Below are positions 44,428 through 53,281 of a stretch of 64,000 nucleotides of DNA, piece by piece. Position 1 is the stretch's first letter, and each line of letters begins with the position of its first letter. The notes beneath the pieces are model-generated. The model did not search any database. It was not told the DNA's origin and was given only the letters and a program-made list of their open reading frames with translations. The position numbers and the translations under genes were made by a program. Origin of the DNA: Marinobacter salexigens (GTDB taxonomy: Bacteria > Pseudomonadota > Gammaproteobacteria > Pseudomonadales > Oleiphilaceae); the NCBI RefSeq assembly GCF_002806945.1, contig NZ_NIHC01000001.1, positions 868,001 to 932,000 on the forward strand. The letters are read 5' to 3'.

Positions 44428-44634
44428 GGGCTTTGTTTCCGAACCTTTCGTGGCATTAAATCACCTGCAGCCAGTGATTGTCGGGGCTGGCTCACAGAAC
44501 AGGGGCGGTATGATACCATAAAAGCAACTTTTCACAGCGTGCCGGTTCGTCTGGATCAAGTGAGCGGATAAGTTGTTATCTGAAACGCTTTTTTCAAGAG
44601 AATTCGGCCCAACCCCGACGAGACTGATGCATTC

Positions 44635-46038
44635 ATGAACTCTGAACAGATCATTGCCTCCCTGAAAGAGCTGTTAGCGACCGGTGAAGCGCCTGGAAAG
44701 ATCCTGACTGACCCGGCCGATCTCGAGAATTATGGCAAGGACTGGACGCGAATTTACGCGCCTGATCCGATTGCCGTGGCGCTTCCTAAAACCACGGAAC
44801 AGGTTCAGGCCCTGGTGCGTTTCGCCAATGAAAATCGCGTGGCGCTGGTTCCATCAGGTGGTCGTACCGGCCTCAGCGCAGGCGCAGTGGCAGCAAATGG
44901 GGAAGTGGTCGTTGCTTTAGATAACATGAACCAGATCCTGGATTTCAGTGCCGGCGACCGGCTGGTTCGCTGCCAAGCGGGTGTTGTAACAGAACAGCTG
45001 CAGAACTTTGCGGAAGACAAGGGGCTGTATTATCCGGTGGATTTCGCGTCAGCCGGCTCCAGCCAGCTGGGTGGAAACATTTCGACGAATGCAGGCGGCA
45101 TTAAAGTAATCCGCTACGGTATGAGCCGAGACTGGGTGGCCGGCCTGAAAGTAGTTACTGGCAAAGGTGATATTCTCGAGCTGAACAAGGACCTGGAGAA
45201 GAACAACACAGGCTACGACCTGCGTCATCTCTTCATCGGTGCGGAAGGTACACTCGGCTTTATTACAGAAGCCACCATGAAGCTGACGCGCCAACCGAAC
45301 AACCTCACCGTACTGGTTCTTGGGCTGAACGACCTGAGCAACACCATGGATGTGCTCAAAACCTTCCAGAGCGGCCTTGACCTGACCGCTTACGAGTTTT
45401 TCTCCCACGAAGCCATAGGGCACGTGCTCGCCCACGGCCAAGTGCCCGCTCCCTTCGAAACCGAAGCGCCTTACTACGCGTTGCTGGAATTTGAAGCGAC
45501 CTCAGATCAGGTGATGGACGACGCCATGAGCCTGTTTGAGCAATGCATGGAAAAAGGCTGGGTATTGGACGGGGTCATCAGCCAGAGCGAAACCCAGGCC
45601 CAGAACCTGTGGCAGCTACGAGAGCGCATCTCGGAATCCATTGCGCCCCGCCTCCCCTACAAGAACGATATTTCTGTGGTTGTCTCCAAAGTTCCGGAGT
45701 TTCTGCAGGAAATTGACGCCTTGGTGGCAGAGCAATACCCGGATTTCGAAATCATCTGGTTTGGCCATATAGGCGATGGCAACCTGCACCTCAACATTCT
45801 CAAGCCTGAAAGCATGGCAAAAGAAGACTTCTTCGAAAAATGCCAGCAGGTTAACAATTGGGTGTTCGAAATCGTTGAGAAGTACCAGGGCAGCGTCTCC
45901 GCCGAACACGGCGTGGGCATGACCAAAAAGCCCTACTTGCAATACACTCGCAGCGAAGCAGAAATTGCCTACCTGAGAGGGATCAAGCAAGTATTTGACC
46001 CCAACGGAATCATCAACCCAGGAAAGATATTCGACTAA
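44635..46038 (+). CDS. FAD-linked D-2-hydroxyglutarate dehydrogenase
   Basis: A 467-residue flavoprotein of the GlcD/D2HGDH family. The FAD_binding_4 domain has SGGRTGLSAGAV, GSSQLGGNISTNAGGIKVIRY in two parts (GGNISTNAGG, KVIRYGM) and HLFIGAEGTLGFITEA. The C-terminal FAD-oxidase domain ends with HIGDGNLHLNI and EHGVGMTKKPYL. In pseudomonads the homologous enzyme oxidises D-2-hydroxyglutarate produced by SerA and passes electrons to an ETF. The adjacency to serA strongly supports this substrate over D-lactate or glycolate. Confidence 0.88.
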   Translation: MNSEQIIASLKELLATGEAPGKILTDPADLENYGKDWTRIYAPDPIAVALPKTTEQVQALVRFANENRVALVPSGGRTGLSAGAVAANGEVVVALDNMNQILDFSAGDRLVRCQAGVVTEQLQNFAEDKGLYYPVDFASAGSSQLGGNISTNAGGIKVIRYGMSRDWVAGLKVVTGKGDILELNKDLEKNNTGYDLRHLFIGAEGTLGFITEATMKLTRQPNNLTVLVLGLNDLSNTMDVLKTFQSGLDLTAYEFFSHEAIGHVLAHGQVPAPFETEAPYYALLEFEATSDQVMDDAMSLFEQCMEKGWVLDGVISQSETQAQNLWQLRERISESIAPRLPYKNDISVVVSKVPEFLQEIDALVAEQYPDFEIIWFGHIGDGNLHLNILKPESMAKEDFFEKCQQVNNWVFEIVEKYQGSVSAEHGVGMTKKPYLQYTRSEAEIAYLRGIKQVFDPNGIINPGKIFD

Positions 46039-46721
46039 TGCAACGGCATATCGTAGTACTCACCGGCGCTGGCATCAGCGCCGAAAGTGGCCTCTCCACC
46101 TTCCGCGATAACGGTGGGCTTTGGGAGCAGCACAGCGTATACGACGTTGCCACCCCCGAAGCCTTCGCCCGCAATCGCGAGTTAGTCCTGCGCTTCTACA
46201 ACGAACGCCGCCGCCAACTCGCCAATGTGCAACCAAACCGCGCCCACACATTGCTGGGTGCGCTGGAACAGCATCACCGCGTAACCATCGTCACCCAAAA
46301 CGTAGACGACCTCCACGAACGCGGCGGCTCCAGCAATGTAATCCACCTTCACGGCGAACTCACCAAAGCCCGAAGCTCCGTCAACCCGGAACTGGTTTAC
46401 GACATAGGCTACCGAGACATAGAAGTAGGAGAAACCTGCGAACACGGCGAACAACTCCGCCCTCACATCGTTTGGTTCGGCGAAGAAGTCCCCATGCTAG
46501 AAGCGGCCGCCGACATAGTTCGCACCGCCGACGACCTGCTGATCGTAGGAACCTCGCTGCAGGTTTATCCCGCAGCGGGACTGATTCACGAAGTGGAGCG
46601 GGATGTACCGATTACGGTGATCGACCCCGGCGAAACGGCGGCTGTTTCCCGCGCAAGGGTTATCAGAAAAGGTGCAGGAGAGGGCGTTGCCGAATGGGCA
46701 GCAAATTTCTTGGCCAGATAA
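46038..46721 (+). CDS. cobB: Sir2-family NAD-dependent protein deacylase
   Basis: A 227-residue protein with the sirtuin NAD motifs GAGISAESGLSTFRDNGGLW, TQNVDDLHERGG, the catalytic His in HLHGEL, and VGTSLQVYPAAGL. Between HGEL and LRPHIVWFGE only one Cys is present, so the four-Cys zinc site of most sirtuins is missing. It removes acyl groups from lysines of proteins, using NAD. Its ATG overlaps the upstream TAA (TAATG), so translation is coupled. Confidence 0.88.
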   Translation: MQRHIVVLTGAGISAESGLSTFRDNGGLWEQHSVYDVATPEAFARNRELVLRFYNERRRQLANVQPNRAHTLLGALEQHHRVTIVTQNVDDLHERGGSSNVIHLHGELTKARSSVNPELVYDIGYRDIEVGETCEHGEQLRPHIVWFGEEVPMLEAAADIVRTADDLLIVGTSLQVYPAAGLIHEVERDVPITVIDPGETAAVSRARVIRKGAGEGVAEWAANFLAR

Positions 46722-46788
46722 GTATCGGCGTCAGGTAGTTTGGAAATTTGTGAAGAGTTTATAGAGCAGCGAACTCAATTGTACGATA

Positions 46789-46897
46789 GGCCTTGGCGGG
46801 AGATGGCTCCCAAAACTGTGCGGAGCCATGGATGGCGGAGCCAAGCGTACACGGACGTATCCACAGCGTGTTTTGGGAGCCATCTCCCGCCAAGGCC
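46789..46897 (+). repeat. ANGGAN palindromic element, copy 4 (compact form)
   Basis: The arms, 46789-46816 and 46870-46897, are a perfect 28 bp inverted repeat. The plus-strand core has GCC-ATGGAT-GGC and then GTAC-ACGGAC-GTAT, two small stems with ANGGAN loops, and ends CCACAGCG. It lies between the convergent sirtuin and ABC1 kinase genes. Confidence 0.9.
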
Positions 46898-46917
46898 GTT
46901 AGCACCGTAACCAGAAT

Positions 46918-48228
46918 TCAAGATGACTCGGCAAGATACCTACGAAGCTCCTCCCCAAAAGCCGCCTGAACCCCCAGCCGCTTCAGCATCCAATAGTGCC
47001 CCGCAATCATCCGGTCAATAAAAATACTCTCAACCGGCGGCTTGAACGAATCCAGATACTTGAACACCGTACTCGTCTTCGCCGCCACCCGCTTATGAAT
47101 ACTCGATTCACCAAAATCATAAGGTTGCTCGGAATCAAACGGTACCACAAGAATATCCCGCCACATGGCATAATAAGCTTCATCAATCGCCGGCTGGCTT
47201 TGAACCCTTGCACCCAAATCGATCAGATACGCATCCAGCGCCTTATAATCTTCAGCCAAAGCCGCCGTAACCGCATTCCGATAAGCTTGAACAATCTCCG
47301 GCTTCAGCTTCTTAACACAGCCGAAATCGTACATCACAATGCTGCCATCAGGCCGATAGGCAAAATTCCCTGCGTGAGGGTCGCCATGAATGCACTGAAA
47401 GCGGAATAGCTGGTCTGCCATAGTCGTAAACATACGGTGGCCAATCAGGTTGATCGTATCCTGATCGTAACGTTCCGGTGTCACCTCGCTCACATGATCG
47501 CCTTCTTCAAGCGTCAACGTAAGCACATGGCGGGTAGAGTGACTGGAGATAACCGCAGGAATAACCACCCATGGATCATCCTTGTGAAACGCCCGAAACA
47601 ACTCAATGTTCCGAGCCTCATTCTCGTAATCCAGCTCTTCCCGCAGGCGCTCGCGAATTTCATTGAAAAGCTGATCCACGGATTCTTTCGGCATTTTCAG
47701 CAAGCCGCCAAGCTTCAGCGCCAGGCGCAACTGCTTCAGGTCGGAATCACAGGATTCATCCACACCCGGATATTGCACCTTCACAATGACATCTGTGCCA
47801 TCGTGCAGCCGGGCACGATGCACTTGGCCAATGGAGGCTGCGGCGTAGGGTTTTTCCTGAAGATACTCAAACAACTCGCCAACCGGCTTGCCCAGCTCGC
47901 TTTCTATCTGCTCAAGAATAATCTCGAACGGCATAGGGGGGGCTTCTTTCTGCAGCTTTTGAAGCGCATCTGAAAACTCCCGGGGCAGGAAGTCCTGTGT
48001 TTGAGACGCAATCTGCCCCACCTTCATGGCTGCACCTTTCATTTCACCGAGGGTGTCGGTAATACGATTAGCCATGCGGGTATAGCTTTCGCTTCGTGCG
48101 CCGTCGTCATTCTCGCTGCTGAACATGCTGCGGGCTTTTTGGCCTGCATACTGGCCTGCCACTGAGGCAGTCATGCCGGCAAGCTTGAAGAAACGACCAC
48201 TGCGTGAGGTAACCGGTTTTTTTGCCAT
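46918..48228 (-). CDS. ABC1/UbiB-family atypical kinase (AarF-like)
   Basis: A 436-residue protein. The ABC1 signature is intact: KMGQ-type motif in MKVGQIASQ, ALQKLQKEAPPMP, the alanine-rich nucleotide loop YAAASIGQVHRARLHDG, the VKVQYPGV Lys region, and HGDPHAGNFAYRPDGSIVMYDFG. Family members support ubiquinone synthesis or membrane lipid handling; the classical UbiB has membrane anchors at the C-terminus that are not evident here. This is the shorter eukaryotic ADCK-like group. Confidence 0.88.
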   Translation of the reverse strand: MAKKPVTSRSGRFFKLAGMTASVAGQYAGQKARSMFSSENDDGARSESYTRMANRITDTLGEMKGAAMKVGQIASQTQDFLPREFSDALQKLQKEAPPMPFEIILEQIESELGKPVGELFEYLQEKPYAAASIGQVHRARLHDGTDVIVKVQYPGVDESCDSDLKQLRLALKLGGLLKMPKESVDQLFNEIRERLREELDYENEARNIELFRAFHKDDPWVVIPAVISSHSTRHVLTLTLEEGDHVSEVTPERYDQDTINLIGHRMFTTMADQLFRFQCIHGDPHAGNFAYRPDGSIVMYDFGCVKKLKPEIVQAYRNAVTAALAEDYKALDAYLIDLGARVQSQPAIDEAYYAMWRDILVVPFDSEQPYDFGESSIHKRVAAKTSTVFKYLDSFKPPVESIFIDRMIAGHYWMLKRLGVQAAFGEELRRYLAESS

Positions 48229-48271
48229 GCCTGACTATACGTGCTCTTTGGAAAAAAGGTGTCAGCCCACG

Positions 48272-48934
48272 TTAAACTACTTTGGTAGAAACCGACAGCA
48301 GATCCTCTAACTGCAGCGCCAGAGTTTGGCCTGAGTGCAGGGGGCCAACGCCCTTGGGAGTTCCTGTGAGCACTACATCGCCCGGCAACAGGGTGAACTG
48401 GCTGCTGATATGAGCGAGCAGTGGAGTGATCGGGAACAGCATATCCCGGGTATCACCACTCTGTTGGCGTTGTTCGTCAATATCCAGGCTGAAGATAATG
48501 TGATCGTTGCGAAAGTGTTCTGCCGCCACAAAGGGAGTGAGCGGGCAGGCACCATCAAAGGCTTTGGCCCGCTCCCAGGGGTGCCCGTTTTCTTTCAGCT
48601 GGCTTTGCAGTTCCCGAAGGGTCAAATCCAGCGCCAGGCCGTAACCGAGAATGGCCGTCTGGGCTTCGCTGGCTGATGCGTTGGTCAGAGGCTTTCCAAT
48701 CAGCACTGCCAGCTCGGTTTCGAAATGCACCTGGCCCTGACCAGCAGGAAGGCCAAGAGGCCGTGTGACATGCACTGCAGAGGTAGCTGGTTTGATGAAC
48801 AGCAAAGGTTCTGCAGGTACCGGATTGTTGAGTTCCTTGGCGTGTTCGGCGTAGTTCCGGCCAACGCAAACAATCTTGCCCAGTGGCAGATGCACCGGTG
48901 TGCCATCTTTCCAGTGGTGCTGATACTGATCCAT
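48272..48934 (-). CDS. Fumarylacetoacetate hydrolase-family protein
   Basis: The ATG at 48934 has GGGAGG 6 bp upstream and gives 220 residues. The FAH signature reads IVCVGRNYAEHAKELNN, PLLFIKPATSA, the metal ligands in FETELAVLIG and LALDLTLRELQ. The YcgM-type members hydrolyse or decarboxylate oxo-acids such as acylpyruvates or oxaloacetate. Nothing in the context (apt, kinase) gives the substrate. Confidence 0.86.
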   Translation of the reverse strand: MDQYQHHWKDGTPVHLPLGKIVCVGRNYAEHAKELNNPVPAEPLLFIKPATSAVHVTRPLGLPAGQGQVHFETELAVLIGKPLTNASASEAQTAILGYGLALDLTLRELQSQLKENGHPWERAKAFDGACPLTPFVAAEHFRNDHIIFSLDIDEQRQQSGDTRDMLFPITPLLAHISSQFTLLPGDVVLTGTPKGVGPLHSGQTLALQLEDLLSVSTKVV

Positions 48935-48990
48935 AGCGACCTCCCAATGCTCTATCGGTGCTTTAACGCGCACCCGGCGGGGCGAAACCC

Positions 48991-49533
48991 TTATTCGCCC
49001 TCAAATGAACATACAGTATAGACCTTCAGTTCCTCTTCCTGCAGTTTGGTGGATCCGCCAAGATCAGGCAGGTCAATCATGGCAGCCACTTCGATAATCT
49101 CAGCACCAATACGGCGAATCAGCCGGCTGGCGGCCAGCATGGTGCCACCGGTGGCGATCAGATCGTCCACCAGTATCACTTTATCGCCGGGTTTGAACGC
49201 ATCCTGGTGTAGCTCTACCGAGGCGGTTCCGTATTCCAGCTCGTAGTCCTCCACCAGAGTGTCGAACGGTAGCTTGCCTTTCTTACGCACCAATACCAGT
49301 GACGCATTTAACTCGTAAGCCAGCGCTGAACCAATGATGAAACCTCGCGCATCCACCGCAGCCACGGCGTCAACTTCATGGCCGTGGTAGCGGTGTACGA
49401 AGGCATCAATCAGCTTCCGGAAAGCCGTTTTATCCTGCAGAACCGTGGTTATGTCCCGGAAGTCGACACCAGGCTTCGGCCAGTTTGGCACTGTGCGGAT
49501 GGCTTGTTTGATGCTTTGAGAAAAGTAATCCAT
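48991..49533 (-). CDS. apt: Adenine phosphoribosyltransferase
   Basis: A 180-residue enzyme with the type I PRTase motif VILVDDLIATGGTMLAA at residues ~124-140, GVDFRDITTVLQD near the N-terminus, and AVAAVDARGFIIGSALAYEL. It converts adenine plus PRPP to AMP in purine salvage. It follows a purine permease gene on the same strand, 31 bp apart, making a salvage unit. Confidence 0.95.
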   Translation of the reverse strand: MDYFSQSIKQAIRTVPNWPKPGVDFRDITTVLQDKTAFRKLIDAFVHRYHGHEVDAVAAVDARGFIIGSALAYELNASLVLVRKKGKLPFDTLVEDYELEYGTASVELHQDAFKPGDKVILVDDLIATGGTMLAASRLIRRIGAEIIEVAAMIDLPDLGGSTKLQEEELKVYTVCSFEGE

Positions 49534-49564
49534 AAAAAAGTCAGGCTCTTATACCGGGCGCAGG

Positions 49565-50863
49565 TCAACCTGCGTCCAGAAACAGAAATTTCAGGATGAA
49601 AACGACAGAGATCACTACGACACTGGCATTAAGGTCAGACCAGCGCCCACTCAGCGCCTTGATGACTGCGTAAGTGATGAAGCCCAGTGCAATGCCGTTG
49701 GCGATGGAAAAGGTCAAGGGCATAACCAGTGCAGTAACCACTGCGGGAGCGGCATCTGTGATGTCTTCCCAGTCTATCAGTTTCAGTCCGCCGGTCATCA
49801 ATACCGCAACGTACAGCAGAGCTGGCGCTGTGGCATAGGGCGGAATAATGCTGGCGATGGGGGCCAGCAACAGGCTGGCAAGGAACAGCAGGGCCACAAC
49901 CACGGCTGTGAGGCCCGTGCGCCCGCCCGCAGAAATGCCTGCTGTGGACTCAATGTAGCTGGTGGTGGTTGAGGTGCCGAGAGCAGCGCCAGACATGGTG
50001 GCCACAGAGTCAGACATCAGCGCACGGCCGAGGCGTGGCAGTTTGCCATCTTTATCCAAGAGGCCACCGCGTTGAGCAGCACCGATCAGCGTGCCGGAGG
50101 TATCGAAAAGATCCACAAAGAGAAATGCGAATACGATGCTGATCATGCCAACGTTCAAGGCTCCCGCAACATCCAGCTCCATAAAGGTAGGCGCAAGGCT
50201 TGGCGGAGCTGACACAAAACCGTTGTATTCCACCATGCCCAGCATCATGGCAACGGCCGTTACCGCAATAATACCGATCATCACCGAGCCGGTTATACGG
50301 CGGAATGAAAGCGCGCAAATCAGAACGAACCCGCCAAAGAACAGCAGGCTCTCGGCCGACTTGAGCTCGCCCAAGCCAACCAGAGTGGCTGGGTTGTCTA
50401 CCACAATACCGGCATTTTTAAGGGCGATTAGAGCCAGGAAAAAGCCGATACCCGCAGAAATTCCGAAACGCAGGGACAGAGGAATGCTGTTGATGATCCA
50501 TTCGCGGATCTTGAAAATACTCAACAGGAAGAAGATCAAGCCAGAGAGGAAGACTGCACCCAGTGCGACTTCCCAGCTATACCCGAGACTGCCTACAACC
50601 GTGAAGGCGAAGAACGCGTTCAGCCCCATACCCGGTGCCAGAGCGATGGGGTAGTTTGCCCACAGACCCATAATCAGGGTACCAATGGCCGCCGCCAGGC
50701 AGGTTGCAACAAATACTGCACCGTAATCCATTCCGGTGGTGGACAGCATGTCCGGGTTGACCACGATGATGTAGGCCATGGTCAGGAAGGTGGTGATGCC
50801 CGCAACCAGTTCTTTACGAACGTTGGTGCCATGGGCCTGGAGTTGGAACAGTCGTTCGAGCAT
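49565..50863 (-). CDS. NCS2-family purine permease
   Basis: A 432-residue inner-membrane protein with about 12-14 hydrophobic segments. It is an AzgA/GhxP-like (COG2252) member: TNVRKELVAGITTFLTMAYIIVVNP, YPIALAPGMGLNAFFAFTVV, FLFVDLFDTSGTLIGAAQRG and ALGTSTTTSYIESTAGI. Such carriers import adenine, guanine or hypoxanthine with protons. The adjacent apt gene favours adenine as a substrate. Confidence 0.9.
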   Translation of the reverse strand: MLERLFQLQAHGTNVRKELVAGITTFLTMAYIIVVNPDMLSTTGMDYGAVFVATCLAAAIGTLIMGLWANYPIALAPGMGLNAFFAFTVVGSLGYSWEVALGAVFLSGLIFFLLSIFKIREWIINSIPLSLRFGISAGIGFFLALIALKNAGIVVDNPATLVGLGELKSAESLLFFGGFVLICALSFRRITGSVMIGIIAVTAVAMMLGMVEYNGFVSAPPSLAPTFMELDVAGALNVGMISIVFAFLFVDLFDTSGTLIGAAQRGGLLDKDGKLPRLGRALMSDSVATMSGAALGTSTTTSYIESTAGISAGGRTGLTAVVVALLFLASLLLAPIASIIPPYATAPALLYVAVLMTGGLKLIDWEDITDAAPAVVTALVMPLTFSIANGIALGFITYAVIKALSGRWSDLNASVVVISVVFILKFLFLDAG

Positions 50864-51032
50864 GACGGGTGTCTGCCTCTCAGGATGCCAATGAGTGTAA
50901 GGTTTGGGAGTGCGTTAAGAACGGAAAACGGTTGATAATCGAAAAAATACGCGTGAAAAAACGGTAATCTTACCGGTTGCGGGTTGTCACGCCAAGTGAT
51001 GTTTGAGAGTACAGGATCACAGGTTCGGTACT

Positions 51033-51650
51033 TCAGCTTTGTAACGGGTCGCGTTGCAGCCGGATATCAAAACGAACCGCAGCCATTCGAACAATTACGA
51101 TGAAGAGAAGACCGATGGTAAGCGCCAGAGTTTCGCTCTCAAGTGCCCACTGGCAAAGGAAATAGAGCCAGCAACCGGCGAACGAAATGGACGCATAAAT
51201 CTGGTCTTTGCGGAAAATAAAGGGTACTTCATTACAAAGAGTGTCGCGCAGGGCTCCGCCGAAGGTGCCGGTCATAACTCCGAGCATGGAAGCGATAAAC
51301 CACGAATGCCCCAAGTCCAGAGCCAGCTGCGCACCCAGTATCGAGAAAATGCCTAGCCCTATGGCGTCTGGAAATACAATCCAGGATTCGCGCATACGCT
51401 CAGAACGCTTCCAGTAGCTGAATACGATCGCCATGGCGAGAATCAGGATCGGCTGTTCTTCATGCTTGATCCAGTACAGCGGGTGGTTAGCCATGATGAG
51501 ATCGCGCAGGGTTCCACCGCCGAGGGCAGTAATAAACCCGATAGCAAACACCCCCACTGGGTCCATGTTTTTGGAGCGGGCCACCAGCATGCCGGAGATT
51601 GCAAAGGCAACAATCCCTATCATTTCAAGCACGTAAATTATATCTGGCAT
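51033..51650 (-). CDS. YicG-type TRIC-like channel protein
   Basis: A 205-residue protein with seven membrane segments in two similar repeats. The family block GFITALGGGTLRDLIM is followed by SMLGVMTGTFGGALRDTLCNE, each with the GGxxRD motif. It belongs to UPF0126/TRIC, a trimeric monovalent-cation channel fold. Physiological role in bacteria is open. Confidence 0.9.
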   Translation of the reverse strand: MPDIIYVLEMIGIVAFAISGMLVARSKNMDPVGVFAIGFITALGGGTLRDLIMANHPLYWIKHEEQPILILAMAIVFSYWKRSERMRESWIVFPDAIGLGIFSILGAQLALDLGHSWFIASMLGVMTGTFGGALRDTLCNEVPFIFRKDQIYASISFAGCWLYFLCQWALESETLALTIGLLFIVIVRMAAVRFDIRLQRDPLQS

Positions 51651-51762
51651 AGTAAACCCTGAAAGTTGGGCGGGTGGTTTTTAAACAGCTCACATCAGGA
51701 GCGCGAAGAATAGCGGAAAACCGCGCCTGATTCATCTCCAAGGCTGCGAGGAGATTAAGGTA

Positions 51763-51783
51763 TCTATAAGTTGTGCTTATAGA
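51763..51783. promoter_or_regulatory. Inverted repeat upstream of the quinone oxidoreductase
   Basis: TCTATAAG-TTGTG-CTTATAGA is a perfect 8 bp inverted repeat with a 5 bp spacer, 93 bp before the start at 51876. Its length fits a MarR/TetR-type operator; no matching regulator gene is seen nearby. The rest of the 225 bp gap is AT-rich with no obvious feature. Confidence 0.35.
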
Positions 51784-51875
51784 GCTGGATTAAGTTTCTT
51801 TATTTGCTTCATGGTGAGAGTCTGTTTAGCTTGATGTAATTCAATAAAAACAGATTTTTATCAAAAGGAGTCCCC

Positions 51876-52856
51876 ATGAAAGCAATCCTTTGTAAAGAAT
51901 ATGGTCCTGCCTCAAGCCTGGTCATCGAGGATGTACCCAGCCCGGAAGCCAAGGGTCGAGGTGTTAAGGTGCGTGTTAAGGCAGCGGGTCTGAATTTTCC
52001 CGATACGCTTATTATTGAAAACAAGTATCAGATTAAGCCAACTCTGCCATTTTCCCCAGGTGGGGAATTGTCTGGTGAGGTGATTGCCGTGGGCGATAAA
52101 GTAACCCGCTTCAAGGTTGGCGATAGGGTTGCCGGCTTGACGGGATATGGTGCCTTTGCTGAAGAAGTTATTGTGCCTGAGCACAACTTGCTGCCAATAC
52201 CAGAAGGCATGAGCGACGAGAAAGCCGCCGGTTTTACTATGGTTTATGGCACGTCTTATTACGCTCTCAAACAGCGCGCCAATATCCAGCCAGGCGAAAC
52301 TCTTCTGGTATTGGGTGCCAGCGGTGGCGTAGGCCTGGCAACAGTAGAATTGGGCAAGGCGATGGGGGCTCATGTTATTGCTGCGGCCAGCTCCGCTGAG
52401 AAGCTTGAGGTTGCCAAGGCGGCTGGTGCGGATGAGTTGATTAATTACACAGAAGAATCTGTGAAGGACGCAGTAAAGCGCCTGACCAAAAGCAAGGGCG
52501 TAGACGTTATTTACGATCCTGTAGGTGGTGATTTCACCGAGCAGGCTTTGCGAGCGATGGCTTGGAACGGCCGCCACTTGATTGTCGGCTTTGCTGCCGG
52601 CGATATCCCCAAAATCCCTGCGAACCTGACCTTGCTGAAGGGCTGTTCGGTTGTTGGTGTGTTCTGGGGCAGCTTCACCCAGCGCGAGCCGGAAGCAAGT
52701 GCCCAGAACATGATGGAGTTGATGAAGCTCTATGCTGAAGGCAAGATTGATCCAAAAGTCAGCGAGGTCTTCGAGTTTGAGGATTATGCTAAGGCCTTGG
52801 GTGCTCTGTCTGAGCGACGGGCTACCGGGAAGGTGGTGCTTAAAGTCGGTTCCTGA
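51876..52856 (+). CDS. NADPH:quinone oxidoreductase family protein
   Basis: A 326-residue zinc-free MDR-superfamily enzyme. The N-terminal GroES-like domain has VKAAGLNFPDTLIIENKYQ, and the Rossmann part has VLGASGGVGLATVELGKAMG and DVIYDPVGGDFTEQALR. No structural or catalytic zinc Cys set is seen. It reduces quinones or enones with NADPH. AAAAGGAG is the ribosome site. Confidence 0.9.
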   Translation: MKAILCKEYGPASSLVIEDVPSPEAKGRGVKVRVKAAGLNFPDTLIIENKYQIKPTLPFSPGGELSGEVIAVGDKVTRFKVGDRVAGLTGYGAFAEEVIVPEHNLLPIPEGMSDEKAAGFTMVYGTSYYALKQRANIQPGETLLVLGASGGVGLATVELGKAMGAHVIAAASSAEKLEVAKAAGADELINYTEESVKDAVKRLTKSKGVDVIYDPVGGDFTEQALRAMAWNGRHLIVGFAAGDIPKIPANLTLLKGCSVVGVFWGSFTQREPEASAQNMMELMKLYAEGKIDPKVSEVFEFEDYAKALGALSERRATGKVVLKVGS

Positions 52857-52884
52857 GTATCGTAGCCTGATTTTTTGAGTGCAG

Positions 52885-52994
52885 AGCCGCGGCTGACAGG
52901 CCTCCCCAAAAACCGCTACGAGCACATCCATGTGCGCTTGTCGGTGGCCGTCCTTGGCCACCGGCATTTTTGGGGAGGCCTGTCAGCCACGGCT
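52885..52994 (-). repeat. ANGGAN palindromic element, copy 5 (compact form)
   Basis: The arms, 52885-52912 and 52967-52994, pair over 28 bp with one mismatch. On the minus strand the core reads CGGTGGCC-AAGGAC-GGCCACCG, then GCAC-ATGGAT-GTGC and GCTCGTAGCGG. With copy 6, in the opposite orientation, it fills the 425 bp gap between convergent qor-like and atuH genes. Confidence 0.9.
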
Positions 52995-53123
52995 ATCCGA
53001 CTTCTCAGATATATCAAAGTTCAAATGAATTTGGCGGATAAAGCTCGGACGGTGTTTGATATGAGGGTTTCGTGGGGCTGAAATCTTAGTGTTTTAGTTT
53101 CAGGCAAGCGAATAACTCTGGTC

Positions 53124-53231
53124 GCGTTGGTGGGAACCCCCTCCCAAAAATGTCTGCGGCCATGGACGGCCGCAGTCAAGCGCACACGGATGTGCTCGTA
53201 GCGGTTTTTGGGAGGGGGTTCCCACCAACGC
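53124..53231 (+). repeat. ANGGAN palindromic element, copy 6 (compact form)
   Basis: The arms, 53124-53150 and 53205-53231, form a perfect 27 bp inverted repeat. The plus-strand core has CTGCGGCC-ATGGAC-GGCCGCAG and GCAC-ACGGAT-GTGC. Its core is almost the same as that of copies 5 and 7, but the outer arms share no general sequence with them. Confidence 0.92.
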
Positions 53232-53281
53232 AGCCCTTCAGCTGTGTAGGCGCGGGCATTAACTAGCCGGCACCACCAACG

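Noticed and set aside
48958..48977. GGTGC...GCACC hairpin between apt and the FAH-family gene as a terminator
   Set aside because: The stem is only five pairs and no T-run follows, so the genes may be cotranscribed.
51912..52967. 351-codon open frame antisense to the quinone oxidoreductase
   Set aside because: The sense strand encodes a complete, conserved MDR enzyme; the antisense product resembles nothing and is a codon-usage shadow.
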